DNA of 64,000 nt from AP-15 sp963733945 (GTDB lineage Bacteria; Pseudomonadota; Alphaproteobacteria; ATCC43930; CGMCC-115725): contig CAVTFD010000040.1 in NCBI GenBank assembly GCA_963733945.1, positions 124,001-188,000 of the forward strand, written 5' to 3'. Positions 54,981-62,705 of this stretch are shown here, piece after piece. The notes beneath the pieces are model-generated. The model did no database searches. It saw only the letters and a program-made list of their open reading frames with translations, and was not told the DNA's origin. The translations under genes and the position numbers were made by a program. How positions within the stretch are numbered: position 1 is the stretch's first letter; every line of letters starts with the position of its first letter.

Positions 54981-55091
54981 GCGATCATCGCGATCTCGAC
55001 TTCCAGTGGAGTGCGGCGAGCCCGGCTTCGACCTAGCCCCGCCCGAGGATGTTGCCGGGCGACACCCAAGCGTCCCAGACCCGATTCTGAA
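54981..55091 (-). pseudogene. Relic of RidA C-terminus
   Basis: On the minus strand this reads RVWDAWVSPGNILGRG, stop, VEAGLAALHWK, matching VWDAWVSPGNTPGRACVEARLATPHWK of the intact RidA gene at 56706-57056. It carries a stop codon in place of Ala-Cys and a further frame change, and lacks the N-terminal two thirds. A duplicated or degraded copy 1.7 kb from the source. Confidence 0.7.
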
Positions 55092-55165
55092 CAGGCGGCT
55101 CGCCGCGCCAGGCTTCATAATCGGTCTTCTGGAAAATCACCCGGGCGCGGCCCACGTTGAGCGAC

Positions 55166-55744
55166 ATGGACATCGCTATTGTGGTCGGCACGTGGGCGCT
55201 GGTGGTAGCCACGTGGGCGCTCGTGTTTGTGACATACCGGCTGGCGAAGGAACAGTTGTCGCAGGCAGACCGGTTTACGAAGCAACAGCTATCGCTCGTA
55301 GAGGGGCAGCTATTGACCTCAAAAGCACAACTCAAACTTCAGCTATATCTCGAACTCCGCCGCGAATTTGATAGCTCTCTGCTCTCTGCGCGAAAATTAC
55401 TAGCGGATCAATTATTGAACGATAAGCCCCACGACGAAATCAACGAACCCCTAATGAACTTTTTTGAAGACATAGGGATGCTGGTACGTCGTGACTATGT
55501 CGACCGTGAGATTATTTGGGATACATTTAGTTATTACGCCACAAGGTGGTGGAGCGCCTGCAAAGACTACATTGCAAAAGAGCGAGCGGATAAAAAAGGT
55601 GATGATACCTTATTCAGAGATTTTGAATCTTTGGTAGAAGCGATTTATGGAGATGAAGTGACGGAGCGACACAAAACCCGGACGGAACTTGAACCATCGC
55701 TGGCTGAGGTAAGGCGCTTTTTATCGGAAGAGGCACGGCTTTAA
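55166..55744 (+). CDS. Membrane-anchored hypothetical protein, low GC
   Basis: 192 residues: one N-terminal membrane segment (IVVGTWALVVATWALVFVTY) then a helical, charged cytoplasmic domain (about 35-190; ELRREFDSSLL, LMNFFEDIGMLVRRDYVD, WWSACKDYI). It resembles DUF4760-type proteins. The DNA is markedly more AT-rich than its neighbours, with codons such as TTA and ATT, which points to recent acquisition. A TTG three codons upstream is an alternative start. Confidence 0.65.
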   Translation: MDIAIVVGTWALVVATWALVFVTYRLAKEQLSQADRFTKQQLSLVEGQLLTSKAQLKLQLYLELRREFDSSLLSARKLLADQLLNDKPHDEINEPLMNFFEDIGMLVRRDYVDREIIWDTFSYYATRWWSACKDYIAKERADKKGDDTLFRDFESLVEAIYGDEVTERHKTRTELEPSLAEVRRFLSEEARL

Positions 55745-55839
55745 AAACTTTGGCTCGGCACCGGCGGGACGCAAAGATTTAATCGGTTTCTGGAAACCGG
55801 CGTCGCACACCCTACATTCACCCTCGGAGGGGCCATCCC

Positions 55840-56214
55840 ATGCGCCGTCTTCTGATTTGCTCCACTGTTGCAGCAGCGATCCTCACGGTCAGTCTCTCCG
55901 GGGCGGACGCGCAAACTTGGTACAACCAGTCGACCGGTCCGGGAGGCGGTCTGTCGACTGGCCCCGGCGGTGGGTTGTCGACAGGTCCCGGCGGCGGACT
56001 TTCAACAGGTCCCGGCGGCGGGCTATCGACAGGTCCGGGAGGCGGACTTTCAACGGGTCCCGGCGGCGGGCTATCGACAGGTCCCGGCGGCGGACTTTCA
56101 ACAGGTCCCGGCGGCGGGCTATCGACAGGTCCCGGCGGCGGACTTTCAACAGGTCCCGGCGGCGGGCTATCGACAGGTCCTTGCGGTGGGCTATCGACGG
56201 GGCCACCCTGCTGA
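55840..56214 (+). CDS. Secreted STGPGGGL octapeptide-repeat protein
   Basis: 124 residues: a signal peptide (MRRLLICSTVAAAILTVSLSGADA) followed by eleven near-perfect copies of STGPGGGL and an end STGPPC. The eleventh repeat has GPCGG, so two Cys lie near the C-terminus. GGAGGGG precedes the ATG. Similar Gly-Pro-rich short secreted proteins occur in Bradyrhizobium-like bacteria; their role is unknown. The sequence suggests an extended, flexible or amyloid-like chain. Confidence 0.7.
   Translation: MRRLLICSTVAAAILTVSLSGADAQTWYNQSTGPGGGLSTGPGGGLSTGPGGGLSTGPGGGLSTGPGGGLSTGPGGGLSTGPGGGLSTGPGGGLSTGPGGGLSTGPGGGLSTGPCGGLSTGPPC
55930..56193 (+). repeat. 24-bp coding tandem repeat, 11 copies
   Basis: Eleven 24-bp units of the type TCGACAGGTCCCGGCGGCGGG plus a final hydrophobic codon pair, with a twelfth broken unit to 56214. 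From the third unit on, units alternate between TCGACA...GGACTT and TCAACA...GGGCTA, giving a 48-bp higher-order period; this points to expansion by unequal exchange of unit pairs. Confidence 0.9.
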
Positions 56215-56236
56215 ATGAACAGAGCGGCGAAAGCGG

Positions 56237-56464
56237 ATGGCTGAGGTTCAATGCCAAAGGTGCGGTCTACGGATCGAAGTGGCTATAAGGCCCGCGCAAA
56301 GCACCCCTACCGCTGTTGCCCAAAGAGACATTGGACCTGTGGCGATTGATGCTCTCGCTCGCTGCTTGTTTATCCGGGAGTCAGGCCGGCGGATTTCTGG
56401 TCCGAGTGACTGTCCTCATTTTCAGAGCACGATAGATGCGGCTATAGCGGCAGGTCGCTTATAA
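56237..56464 (+). CDS. Small hypothetical protein
   Basis: 75 residues beginning MAEVQCQRCGLRIEVA, with a CxxC pair near the start and a later Cys-Pro-His. It could bind metal. It starts 22 bases after the repeat protein ends. The support is modest because the ribosome-binding site is weak. Confidence 0.4.
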   Translation: MAEVQCQRCGLRIEVAIRPAQSTPTAVAQRDIGPVAIDALARCLFIRESGRRISGPSDCPHFQSTIDAAIAAGRL

Positions 56465-56705
56465 TATTGGCCCCAAGATCAATATCTTGTGTTTCTTGTG
56501 CGTCGGGTCGGCGTTGTCAGAGCCGCATAACACCCATTATGACGAAATTTCTGAAGTAATCGTACTGTTACGGTGTTCGAACGCCAGTTTTTTTGCATCC
56601 ACACGGCGGTTTTGATTTCGGTTTTAGGCGTCCCAGTCGGAGGCTAATACGTGCTCGCGCAATTACTTCACGGGCCGAGCACAAGATACAGATAGGCCGG
56701 GCCGG

Positions 56706-57056
56706 TTATTCGCGGGCGGCGATGACGGCGATCTCGACTTTCCAGTGGGGGGTGGCGAGACGGGCTTCGACGCAGGCTCGGCCGGGGGTGTTGCCCGGCG
56801 ATACCCAGGCGTCCCATACCGCGTTCATGTCGTTGAAATAGCGCATGTCGGACAGCCAGATCGTCGCCGACAACAGCTTCGAATTGTCGGTGCCGGCGTC
56901 GGCAAGCAACTCGTCGATCTTGCGCAACACCTCCTCGGTCTGCTGGCGCACATCGGCGGCCGGGGTATCCCCCACCTGCCCAGCCAGGTAAACCGTCGAG
57001 CCATAGGCCACGACCTGGCTCATCCGCGCTCCGACTTTATGCCGCTCGATCGTCAT
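56706..57056 (-). CDS. RidA family protein
   Basis: 116 residues of the YjgF/YER057c/UK114 family, trimeric proteins that hydrolyse reactive enamines and imines; several subfamilies lack this activity. Family features: VAYGSTVYLAGQVGDTP, TEEVLRKIDELLADAGTD, SDMRYFNDMNAVWDAWV and RACVEARLATPHWKVEIAV. AGGAGA precedes the ATG. A broken copy of its 3' end lies at 54981-55091. Confidence 0.9.
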   Translation of the reverse strand: MTIERHKVGARMSQVVAYGSTVYLAGQVGDTPAADVRQQTEEVLRKIDELLADAGTDNSKLLSATIWLSDMRYFNDMNAVWDAWVSPGNTPGRACVEARLATPHWKVEIAVIAARE

Positions 57057-57263
57057 ATCGGCTCTCCTGACAAAAGCTGGCGTGATGAAACCACCTGACG
57101 GAAAAGACCTTCTGGGCTTCTGGGGATGGTTGGGGCGCTAACCTGCCCTACTCCTCCTCGTGACTGTCGCAAAATTCGTCGCTGAGGTCGAAACGGGTTG
57201 GCCAGTCATTCTATACGGTTGGCGCAGCAGGTCGCCGGAACATTATGGCAGGGGGCGGGGAAA

Positions 57264-57815
57264 ATGAGCAGCAACGACATGCCACAGCAGAACCGAGCTG
57301 GGCAAGCAACAGCGCGACACGGCGGATTCTACCGCTTTCATCTTCCGCATGCGCATCTCTCGTCGGTATTCGGCGACGACTGGTTCGCGCTAAAGGCGGA
57401 GGCGTTTGCGCGATTCTTCGGCACGCCGGTGTTCCTGGTCGCCCAGACGGGGATCGTCGCAATATGGATCCTCGTCAACGTCGTGGGATGGTGGATATTC
57501 GACATATATCCCTTCATCCTGTTGAATCTCGCCTTCAGCCTGCAGGCGGCCTATGCGGCGCCGCTGATCCTGCTGGCGCAGACCCGGCAGGCCGATCGCG
57601 ACAAGGCCACGGCGATGGCCGACGCGCAGCATCGTGAGGATCTGCACCAAGCCAGCGAAGAGCGCCAGCGCCTCGCGGCCGAGCAGACTACGCTGCTGGT
57701 GCAAATGCTGGAGCAGAACACCCAGCTGACCGAGGCGGCCAAAGCGCTGACCGAGCGCATCGAGAGCCTGACCGCCGAGGTGCATAAACACATTCTGGAG
57801 TCAAATCAGGACTAG
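57264..57815 (+). CDS. DUF1003 membrane protein
   Basis: 183 residues. The DUF1003 core contains two membrane segments (PVFLVAQTGIVAIWILVNVVGW and YPFILLNLAFSLQAAYAAPLILLAQ) followed by the signature QTRQADRDKATAMAD. The C-terminal 60 residues are a coiled coil. ATG 57264 lies after a G-rich run; the open frame begins 66 bases earlier. Function unknown. Confidence 0.82.
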   Translation: MSSNDMPQQNRAGQATARHGGFYRFHLPHAHLSSVFGDDWFALKAEAFARFFGTPVFLVAQTGIVAIWILVNVVGWWIFDIYPFILLNLAFSLQAAYAAPLILLAQTRQADRDKATAMADAQHREDLHQASEERQRLAAEQTTLLVQMLEQNTQLTEAAKALTERIESLTAEVHKHILESNQD

Positions 57816-57859
57816 CGACCGGTGCGGGCTGCCGGGCACCAAGCGTCGGATTTCGACCG

Positions 57860-58756
57860 CTAGCCGGAGCCGGGGATGGTCCCCTGCGGCAGGCTCTCGC
57901 AATAGCGGGCGATTTCTCCGGGGGTGGTGATCCACAGCGCCTCGCGCTGCTCGAGGATGTGGCGGACGGCACCGCGGAACGCGCGCAATCGAAAGGGCTG
58001 GCCAATGATGAAGGGATGCACCGAGACGGCAAAGACCAGCGGGTATTTCCGCGATTGTTCGAGCATCTCGTCGAACTGGTCGACGATCATCTCGGCGAAT
58101 TGGCGCCCGGTATGCCGGCGAAACACCAAGGATGGCGAGTCGTTGAGTTCGAGCGGATAGGGTACCGACAGGATCGGCCCGGCGCGCGTGCGCATCCACA
58201 CCGGCTGGTCGTCCATCGCCCAATCCATCACATAGCGGTAGCCGGCCTCCTTCAGCAGGTCGAGCGTGACCCCGCCTTCGGCGATGTAGGGGCCGAGCCA
58301 GCCCTCGGGCCGCCGGCCAGATAATCGCGTCACTACCTCGGTGCATTCGGCGATAAGCCGGCGCTCGTCCTCCTCCCACAGCACATCCTGGCGCTCGGAA
58401 TTGGTGCGTCCGTGGCCGACATATTCGTCGCCGCGCCCGTTCAGCCGCTCGACGATGTCGGGACAGGCTTCGAGCACCGCCGAGTTGACGTTATGGGCGC
58501 CCGGCAAGGCGAACTCGTCGAGCAGGTCGAGATAGTACCACAGGCCGACGCGGTTGCCGTAATCGCGCCACGCGTAATTGCGATGGCTCTGGGGCGAGGG
58601 CGCCCCGGTCGAATCACTGCCGAGTCCGGCGCCGAACGCGAAATGCTCGATGTTGTTGTTGAAGGTTACGGCAAGCCGCTTGCCCTCGGGCCAGTCGTAT
58701 TGCGGCCGCTTGGTGATCGCGACGTAGTCGTAACGGCTGTGCGCGGGCAGTTTCAT
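57860..58756 (-). CDS. Polysaccharide deacetylase family protein (PuuE-like)
   Basis: 298 residues with a NodB-fold layout of the allantoinase-like PuuE branch: RLAVTFNNNIEHFAFG (where NodB has TFDDG), VGHGRTNSERQD, WLGPYIAEGGVTLDLLKEAGYRYVMDW and VFAVSVHPFIIGQPFR. These act on C-N bonds of small amides rather than on sugars in known cases. No signal peptide. The ATG at 58756 is preferred to a TTG one codon earlier. Confidence 0.85.
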   Translation of the reverse strand: MKLPAHSRYDYVAITKRPQYDWPEGKRLAVTFNNNIEHFAFGAGLGSDSTGAPSPQSHRNYAWRDYGNRVGLWYYLDLLDEFALPGAHNVNSAVLEACPDIVERLNGRGDEYVGHGRTNSERQDVLWEEDERRLIAECTEVVTRLSGRRPEGWLGPYIAEGGVTLDLLKEAGYRYVMDWAMDDQPVWMRTRAGPILSVPYPLELNDSPSLVFRRHTGRQFAEMIVDQFDEMLEQSRKYPLVFAVSVHPFIIGQPFRLRAFRGAVRHILEQREALWITTPGEIARYCESLPQGTIPGSG

Positions 58757-58782
58757 CAAGTTTCGCGACTTTATGAGGTCAT

Positions 58783-58866
58783 GTCATTGCGAGGAGCGCA
58801 GCGACGCGGCAATCCCGACGCGGTGCCATGGCAGTTCGGAGATTGCTTCGCTGCGCTCGCAATGAC
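58783..58866. repeat. 84-bp palindromic repeat, copy 1
   Basis: Begins GTCATTGCGAGGAGCGCAGCG and ends with its near reverse complement CGCTGCGCTCGCAATGAC, so it can fold into a long hairpin. Copy 2 at 59174-59257 has the same length, the same orientation and about seven differences. The two lie 2 and 11 bases from the ends of the GIY-YIG gene. Confidence 0.9.
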
Positions 58867-58868
58867 GA

Positions 58869-59162
58869 CTACGCCGATATTTCATCGTAGAGATCGCGCC
58901 AATCCGGATTGAAGCGGTTCACGAGCTCGATCTTTTTGCGGCGCGAGCCGGCCTTGATCTGCTTCTCCCGCGAAATAGCGGCAGATGGATCCTCAGTGCA
59001 CTCGTAAAGCACGAGCTTAGAGACGTTGTATCGACTTGTGAAGCCCGACAAGAGCTTTTCACGATGCTGGTAGATGCGGCGTTTCAGGTCGTTGGTCACG
59101 CCGGTGTATAGAACGGTGTGCGTCTGATTGGTTAGTATATAGATGCAATATTGGTCAGTCAC
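58869..59162 (-). CDS. GIY-YIG nuclease domain protein
   Basis: 97 residues, a bare GIY-YIG domain (UPF0213-like): CIYILTNQTHTVLYTGVTNDLKRRIYQHRE, with Tyr-Ile-Leu and Tyr-Thr-Gly replacing GIY and YIG, the conserved Arg in LKRRIYQH and Glu in ISREKQIKAGSRRKK. It should cut DNA, with substrate unknown. The gene is tightly bracketed by two direct copies of an 84-bp palindromic repeat, giving a 475-bp unit that looks like a small mobile cassette. Confidence 0.9.
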   Translation of the reverse strand: MTDQYCIYILTNQTHTVLYTGVTNDLKRRIYQHREKLLSGFTSRYNVSKLVLYECTEDPSAAISREKQIKAGSRRKKIELVNRFNPDWRDLYDEISA

Positions 59163-59173
59163 CCGACGCCCCT

Positions 59174-59257
59174 GTCATTGCGAGGAGCGCAGCGACGCGG
59201 CAATCCCGACGCTGTGCCATGGCGGCTCCGGGATTGCTTCGCTGCGCTCGCAATGAC
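59174..59257. repeat. 84-bp palindromic repeat, copy 2
   Basis: Same orientation and length as copy 1; arms GTCATTGCGAGGAGCGCAGCG and CGCTGCGCTCGCAATGAC, centre slightly diverged. It covers the region just upstream of the GIY-YIG start. Confidence 0.9.
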
Positions 59258-59330
59258 GATGCTCCAGCCATCGTCAGGAATGCGGCCGCATGGCAATTGC
59301 GACGGCTACGAACAAGCGGGCCGCCGCCCT

Positions 59331-60131
59331 TCACCGTCCCTTGAACATCGGTTTGCGCTTTTCCATGAAAGCGGTGCGGCCCTCGGCGTAATCGGCGCTG
59401 GCGAAGCATTCGTCGACCAACCGCTTGCACAATGCGAGGTCGCGTGCAGACTCGTCCTTCAGCGCCTCGCGAATGTTCACCTTCGCCGAGCGCACCGTTA
59501 ACGGCGCATTCGCCGCGATCAAGTCGCAATAGTCCTTGACGTAAGACTCCAACTCCCCGTCCGGGACCACCTGGTTGACGAGGCCCATGCGCAACGCCTC
59601 CTCGGCAGTGAACTGGCGCGCGGTGAAGAAGATCTCGCGGGCATAGGCCGGGCCGACGAGGTCGACCAGCTTCTTGATGCCGTCATAGGCGTAGCCGAGT
59701 CCGAGCTTTGCCGCCGGAACGCCGAATTTCGAGCCCTCGGCGGCGATCCGCATGTCGCAGGCGAGCGCCGTGCCGACCCCGCCGCCGATGCAATAGCCGC
59801 GGATCATCGCGATCGTCGGCTTCAACGTCTCCTGCAGGCGCATCCGCGCGCCCTCGGAAATCTTGCTGTAGGCGGCGGCTGCTTCCTCCGACGCGCGCCT
59901 TTCCTTGAATTCGGAGATGTCGGCGCCGGAAACGAAAGCGCGCCCGCCGGCGCCGCTGACGACGATGACCCGGACCGCGTCGTCGCGCTCGAAATCGTCC
60001 ATGATCTGGGCCACGGCCTGCCACATTTCGAGCGAGACCGCGTTGTGCCGCGCGGGATTGTTGAAGATCAGACGGCCGATCGCTCCGTCTTTCTCGGCGA
60101 TCATCTTGCTGGTCAAGGGCTGGTCGAGCAT
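59331..60131 (-). CDS. Crotonase-fold (enoyl-CoA hydratase-like) protein
   Basis: 266 residues with the crotonase oxyanion segments RAFVSGADISEF and GYCIGGGVGTALACDM. The two catalytic Glu of enoyl-CoA hydratase are absent: GGGCEL becomes GGGVGT and the PEI position reads PAAKLG. It therefore is unlikely to hydrate enoyl-CoA and may be an isomerase, hydrolase or lyase of the superfamily. It lies on the same strand as, but not next to, the CoA transferase. Confidence 0.88.
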   Translation of the reverse strand: MLDQPLTSKMIAEKDGAIGRLIFNNPARHNAVSLEMWQAVAQIMDDFERDDAVRVIVVSGAGGRAFVSGADISEFKERRASEEAAAAYSKISEGARMRLQETLKPTIAMIRGYCIGGGVGTALACDMRIAAEGSKFGVPAAKLGLGYAYDGIKKLVDLVGPAYAREIFFTARQFTAEEALRMGLVNQVVPDGELESYVKDYCDLIAANAPLTVRSAKVNIREALKDESARDLALCKRLVDECFASADYAEGRTAFMEKRKPMFKGR

Positions 60132-60312
60132 GGCGGCGTTAGCTCCTCGTTGGTTCGCGCCGAGTTTGGCAGATCACACCGCCGAGCGCACCCGCCCAAT
60201 CGCCCGCCTGCCGACCGAAAACGACTGCTGCTGCCCCATTCCAGCCGACGGGAGCGCGACCCAGCGGCGGTGAGGTCGGATGGACAGCGGCCGTTCCAGC
60301 CGACGAAACGTT

Positions 60313-61999
60313 TCACGTAGCAAACTTAAAATGCTCTTCCCAAAGCCCCCAAGGAAACAAGAGATCGCTTATGCTCTCATCGTCGATGCGCCCTCCGCCG
60401 GGGGCGAAGACGTCCGGGACTCCCCGGCCATAGGCACGCACACGCGAATCACCTCCCGCGACTATGCTGCTCAGATCGCGATAGATTCGTATCAAATCGC
60501 AATCCGACCGCAGCGCCCGTTCTATTTCTTCCCCCTCCAACCAACGCCCCGGAGCGCCCTCTTCTTTGTTCACCAGTGATATGTAAAGCGGCTTCTTGCT
60601 TCGCTCCCGTGGATTTCCCAATCGAGCCGCGAGCACGCTGCGATAGAAAACATCATCGCTCGGGAGGCTGTACCCCATCAGGGTGATGTGTCTGGCGTTC
60701 TCCCAGGGCCGCGCGCAACTCACGTTGTGTCTCGTCAAGATAGGGCGACACAGCCCCTTTAAAGTTGGTTTGCATAATAAGGGAGATTTGCTCGAAGCCC
60801 ATCATCGCCCCGCAATACAAGCATTGCAGAGCATCCCCCTCACCGCTCAACTTGAACCTATCCTCCTCTTTCGAACGGGGCTTACTCCAATCCTTGGACC
60901 AACTAGGAATCGGCAATGGCGGCAATAAACTCGGGGAGACAAGATCCCACCTGTCGCCAAGATAGGCGTTCATCTTACCGCAATTTGGGCATTCCCGTAG
61001 ATTGAATGATCCGTGTGGGAAATAGAATTCGCCAGTTCGGACGTAACGGTCCCCTGAATGCCTCGGATCGTTCAAGCGTTGGGCCGTACTTTCGTTCATC
61101 ATGTACCAAATGTCTAGATCCTCACCTTCAACTCTACGAACAGCCACCATGTAGGCCAAATCATTAAAAAGCTTCTGCGGTCGCGATGGCTGGCCAGCAA
61201 GGACCGATGGGCCGTGATGATTGGCCCGATCGTGGGCATTGAATACAAGCCACTACAGAAGCGGATCCCAATTCATTGAAACCAAGCTGTAACCAAAGAG
61301 GTAATATTTCCGCGTTTTGGTATCTGCACCTTGTGTCGCAAGGAGACGACCTTCCTTTTGCATCAGTCGGGCCAAGGAATCGGCGAATTTCCGGTAGGGC
61401 CGCAGCCGGTCGGGGTGTCGCAAGAGCCGCCGGTAGCCGAGAACGAATTGCAAAATGATCAGAAGCTGCAGCGCGCGTCGGGCAGTTGGCAGGGCGTCGG
61501 GCCGGATGAACGCGCTCTCTGCGTCGCGGTTGGGGTGTGAGGCATGAAAACCAATATTAGCCTGGATGTGGAGATCGAGAATATTAAACAGATCCTGGAG
61601 CCAGTGAGAGGAGATTTCTCCCGGGCAACTGAGGATAACGCGACGCAAGGTGGACCAATTATAAATTAGACGGAGTTTTTCCATGTGACGCTTTCGGTCG
61701 ACTGCATCGATTTGGTCGAACTGGCGACGCAACGCCTCGGCAACGTCATTGTTGTTCCTTCCATCCTCATCTCCGAGGATCAGCAGGAAGTCCCCGATAT
61801 CCCGCTGCTCTTGCCGACTCGCTTTCGGAAAGGCCGAACGCACCCGTTCTGCCAATCCACCTGCTCCGATCGCTGCCAGTTTCCTCAGACAGTCGGCTTG
61901 CGCGTCCGTCGTCGGAAGACCGAGCGGTGCCGTCGCGCCAGCGCCCCAAAGGAGCACGGTTGCCGGCCAGACCGGGGCGTACGCGTGTCGTCTGGTCAT
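60313..61999 (-). pseudogene. SIR2-like protein, broken by stop and frameshift
   Basis: Three pieces read as one SIR2-like protein of about 562 residues. Piece one: TVLLWGAGATAPLGLPTTDAQ (nucleotide-binding start) to SLVSMNWDPLL, then TAG at 61253-61255. Piece two, in the same frame: WLVFNAHDRAN to FPHGSFNLRECPNCGKMN...LQCLYCGAMM, a zinc ribbon after the HGS motif. Piece three, shifted at about 60700: ARHITLMGYSLPSDDVFYRSVL, the typical C-terminal SIR2-like end. One inserted base (or two lost) explains the shift. SIR2-like proteins of this kind serve in anti-phage systems by depleting NAD. The DNA is more AT-rich than its surroundings. Confidence 0.75.
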
Positions 62000-62005
62000 C
62001 GACCG

Positions 62006-62422
62006 CTACGGCTCCTGCACCATTTCGATTTCGGTCAGTTCGAGAGCTAAACCGCCGGGCCGCCTAACCTCCCTGATCTTCAGGACAACCATTTGCTGCT
62101 TCTCAAGAGCTGAGGTGGCGGCTCGTAACAGCTCCTGTTCCTGATTCTGGATGAGGACCACGGCCGGCGCCATGACCAGCTTCGCATCAACGGATGTACG
62201 ATTGGGATTTTCAGAGCTCAAAAACAAGAGCCAGCTTCACCACTCTTGTTTTCCAGACACGTGTTCATCGACAAGAGTGAAATGCTCCTTTAGCAGAAGG
62301 GACGATCCGAATGATTTAATATTCGGAAAGGTTGTCAAAAACGAGGGAGGTTCGATGAGCATTTGGTTGGTCACGCCACGTCGGACGGCCCTAATTTCTG
62401 CGAACGTTATGTAATCGGCCAC
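62006..62422 (-). pseudogene. Partner gene of the SIR2-like protein, interrupted by TGA
   Basis: A GTG at 62422, seven bases after GGAGGGG, opens a frame MADYITFAEIRAVRRGVTNQ that meets TGA at 62237-62239 (after GKQEW) and continues in the same frame SWLLFLSSENPNRTSVDAKL to 62006, 138 codons in all. It ends six bases before the SIR2-like start, so the two formed an operon. No domain is recognised; it looks like a small soluble protein. The stop is read as a lesion. Confidence 0.6.
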
Positions 62423-62705
62423 CTGGCACCCCCTCCACTCCGATGCGGACACGCCGATTAATCCATTAAACCCAATCCACCATCAGGCTAAGGGAGTATT
62501 GCGCCTCCGTCAGAATTCCACTCCCAATCAGTCACGCATGCGGCATTGAAATTGACGCAGAGTGCGAGCTTCCGCTTAGGGTCGAACTCGCCAGGTGCCG
62601 CCTACCTCGGCGACCGGCCGGAATCGGCGCTAAGCCGGCGCATGACATGCCGCCGCCCGGCGTGACGCCGGACGGCAGGGATGCGGGCGGTTGCGCCCGA
62701 CGGCG

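Noticed and set aside
55930..56214. CRISPR array
   Set aside because: The 24-bp units are contiguous, in frame and without spacers; they encode octapeptides.
61253..61255. UAG read as an amino acid in the SIR2-like gene
   Set aside because: A second in-frame stop and a frameshift in the same module point to decay or sequence errors; no recoding signal is visible.
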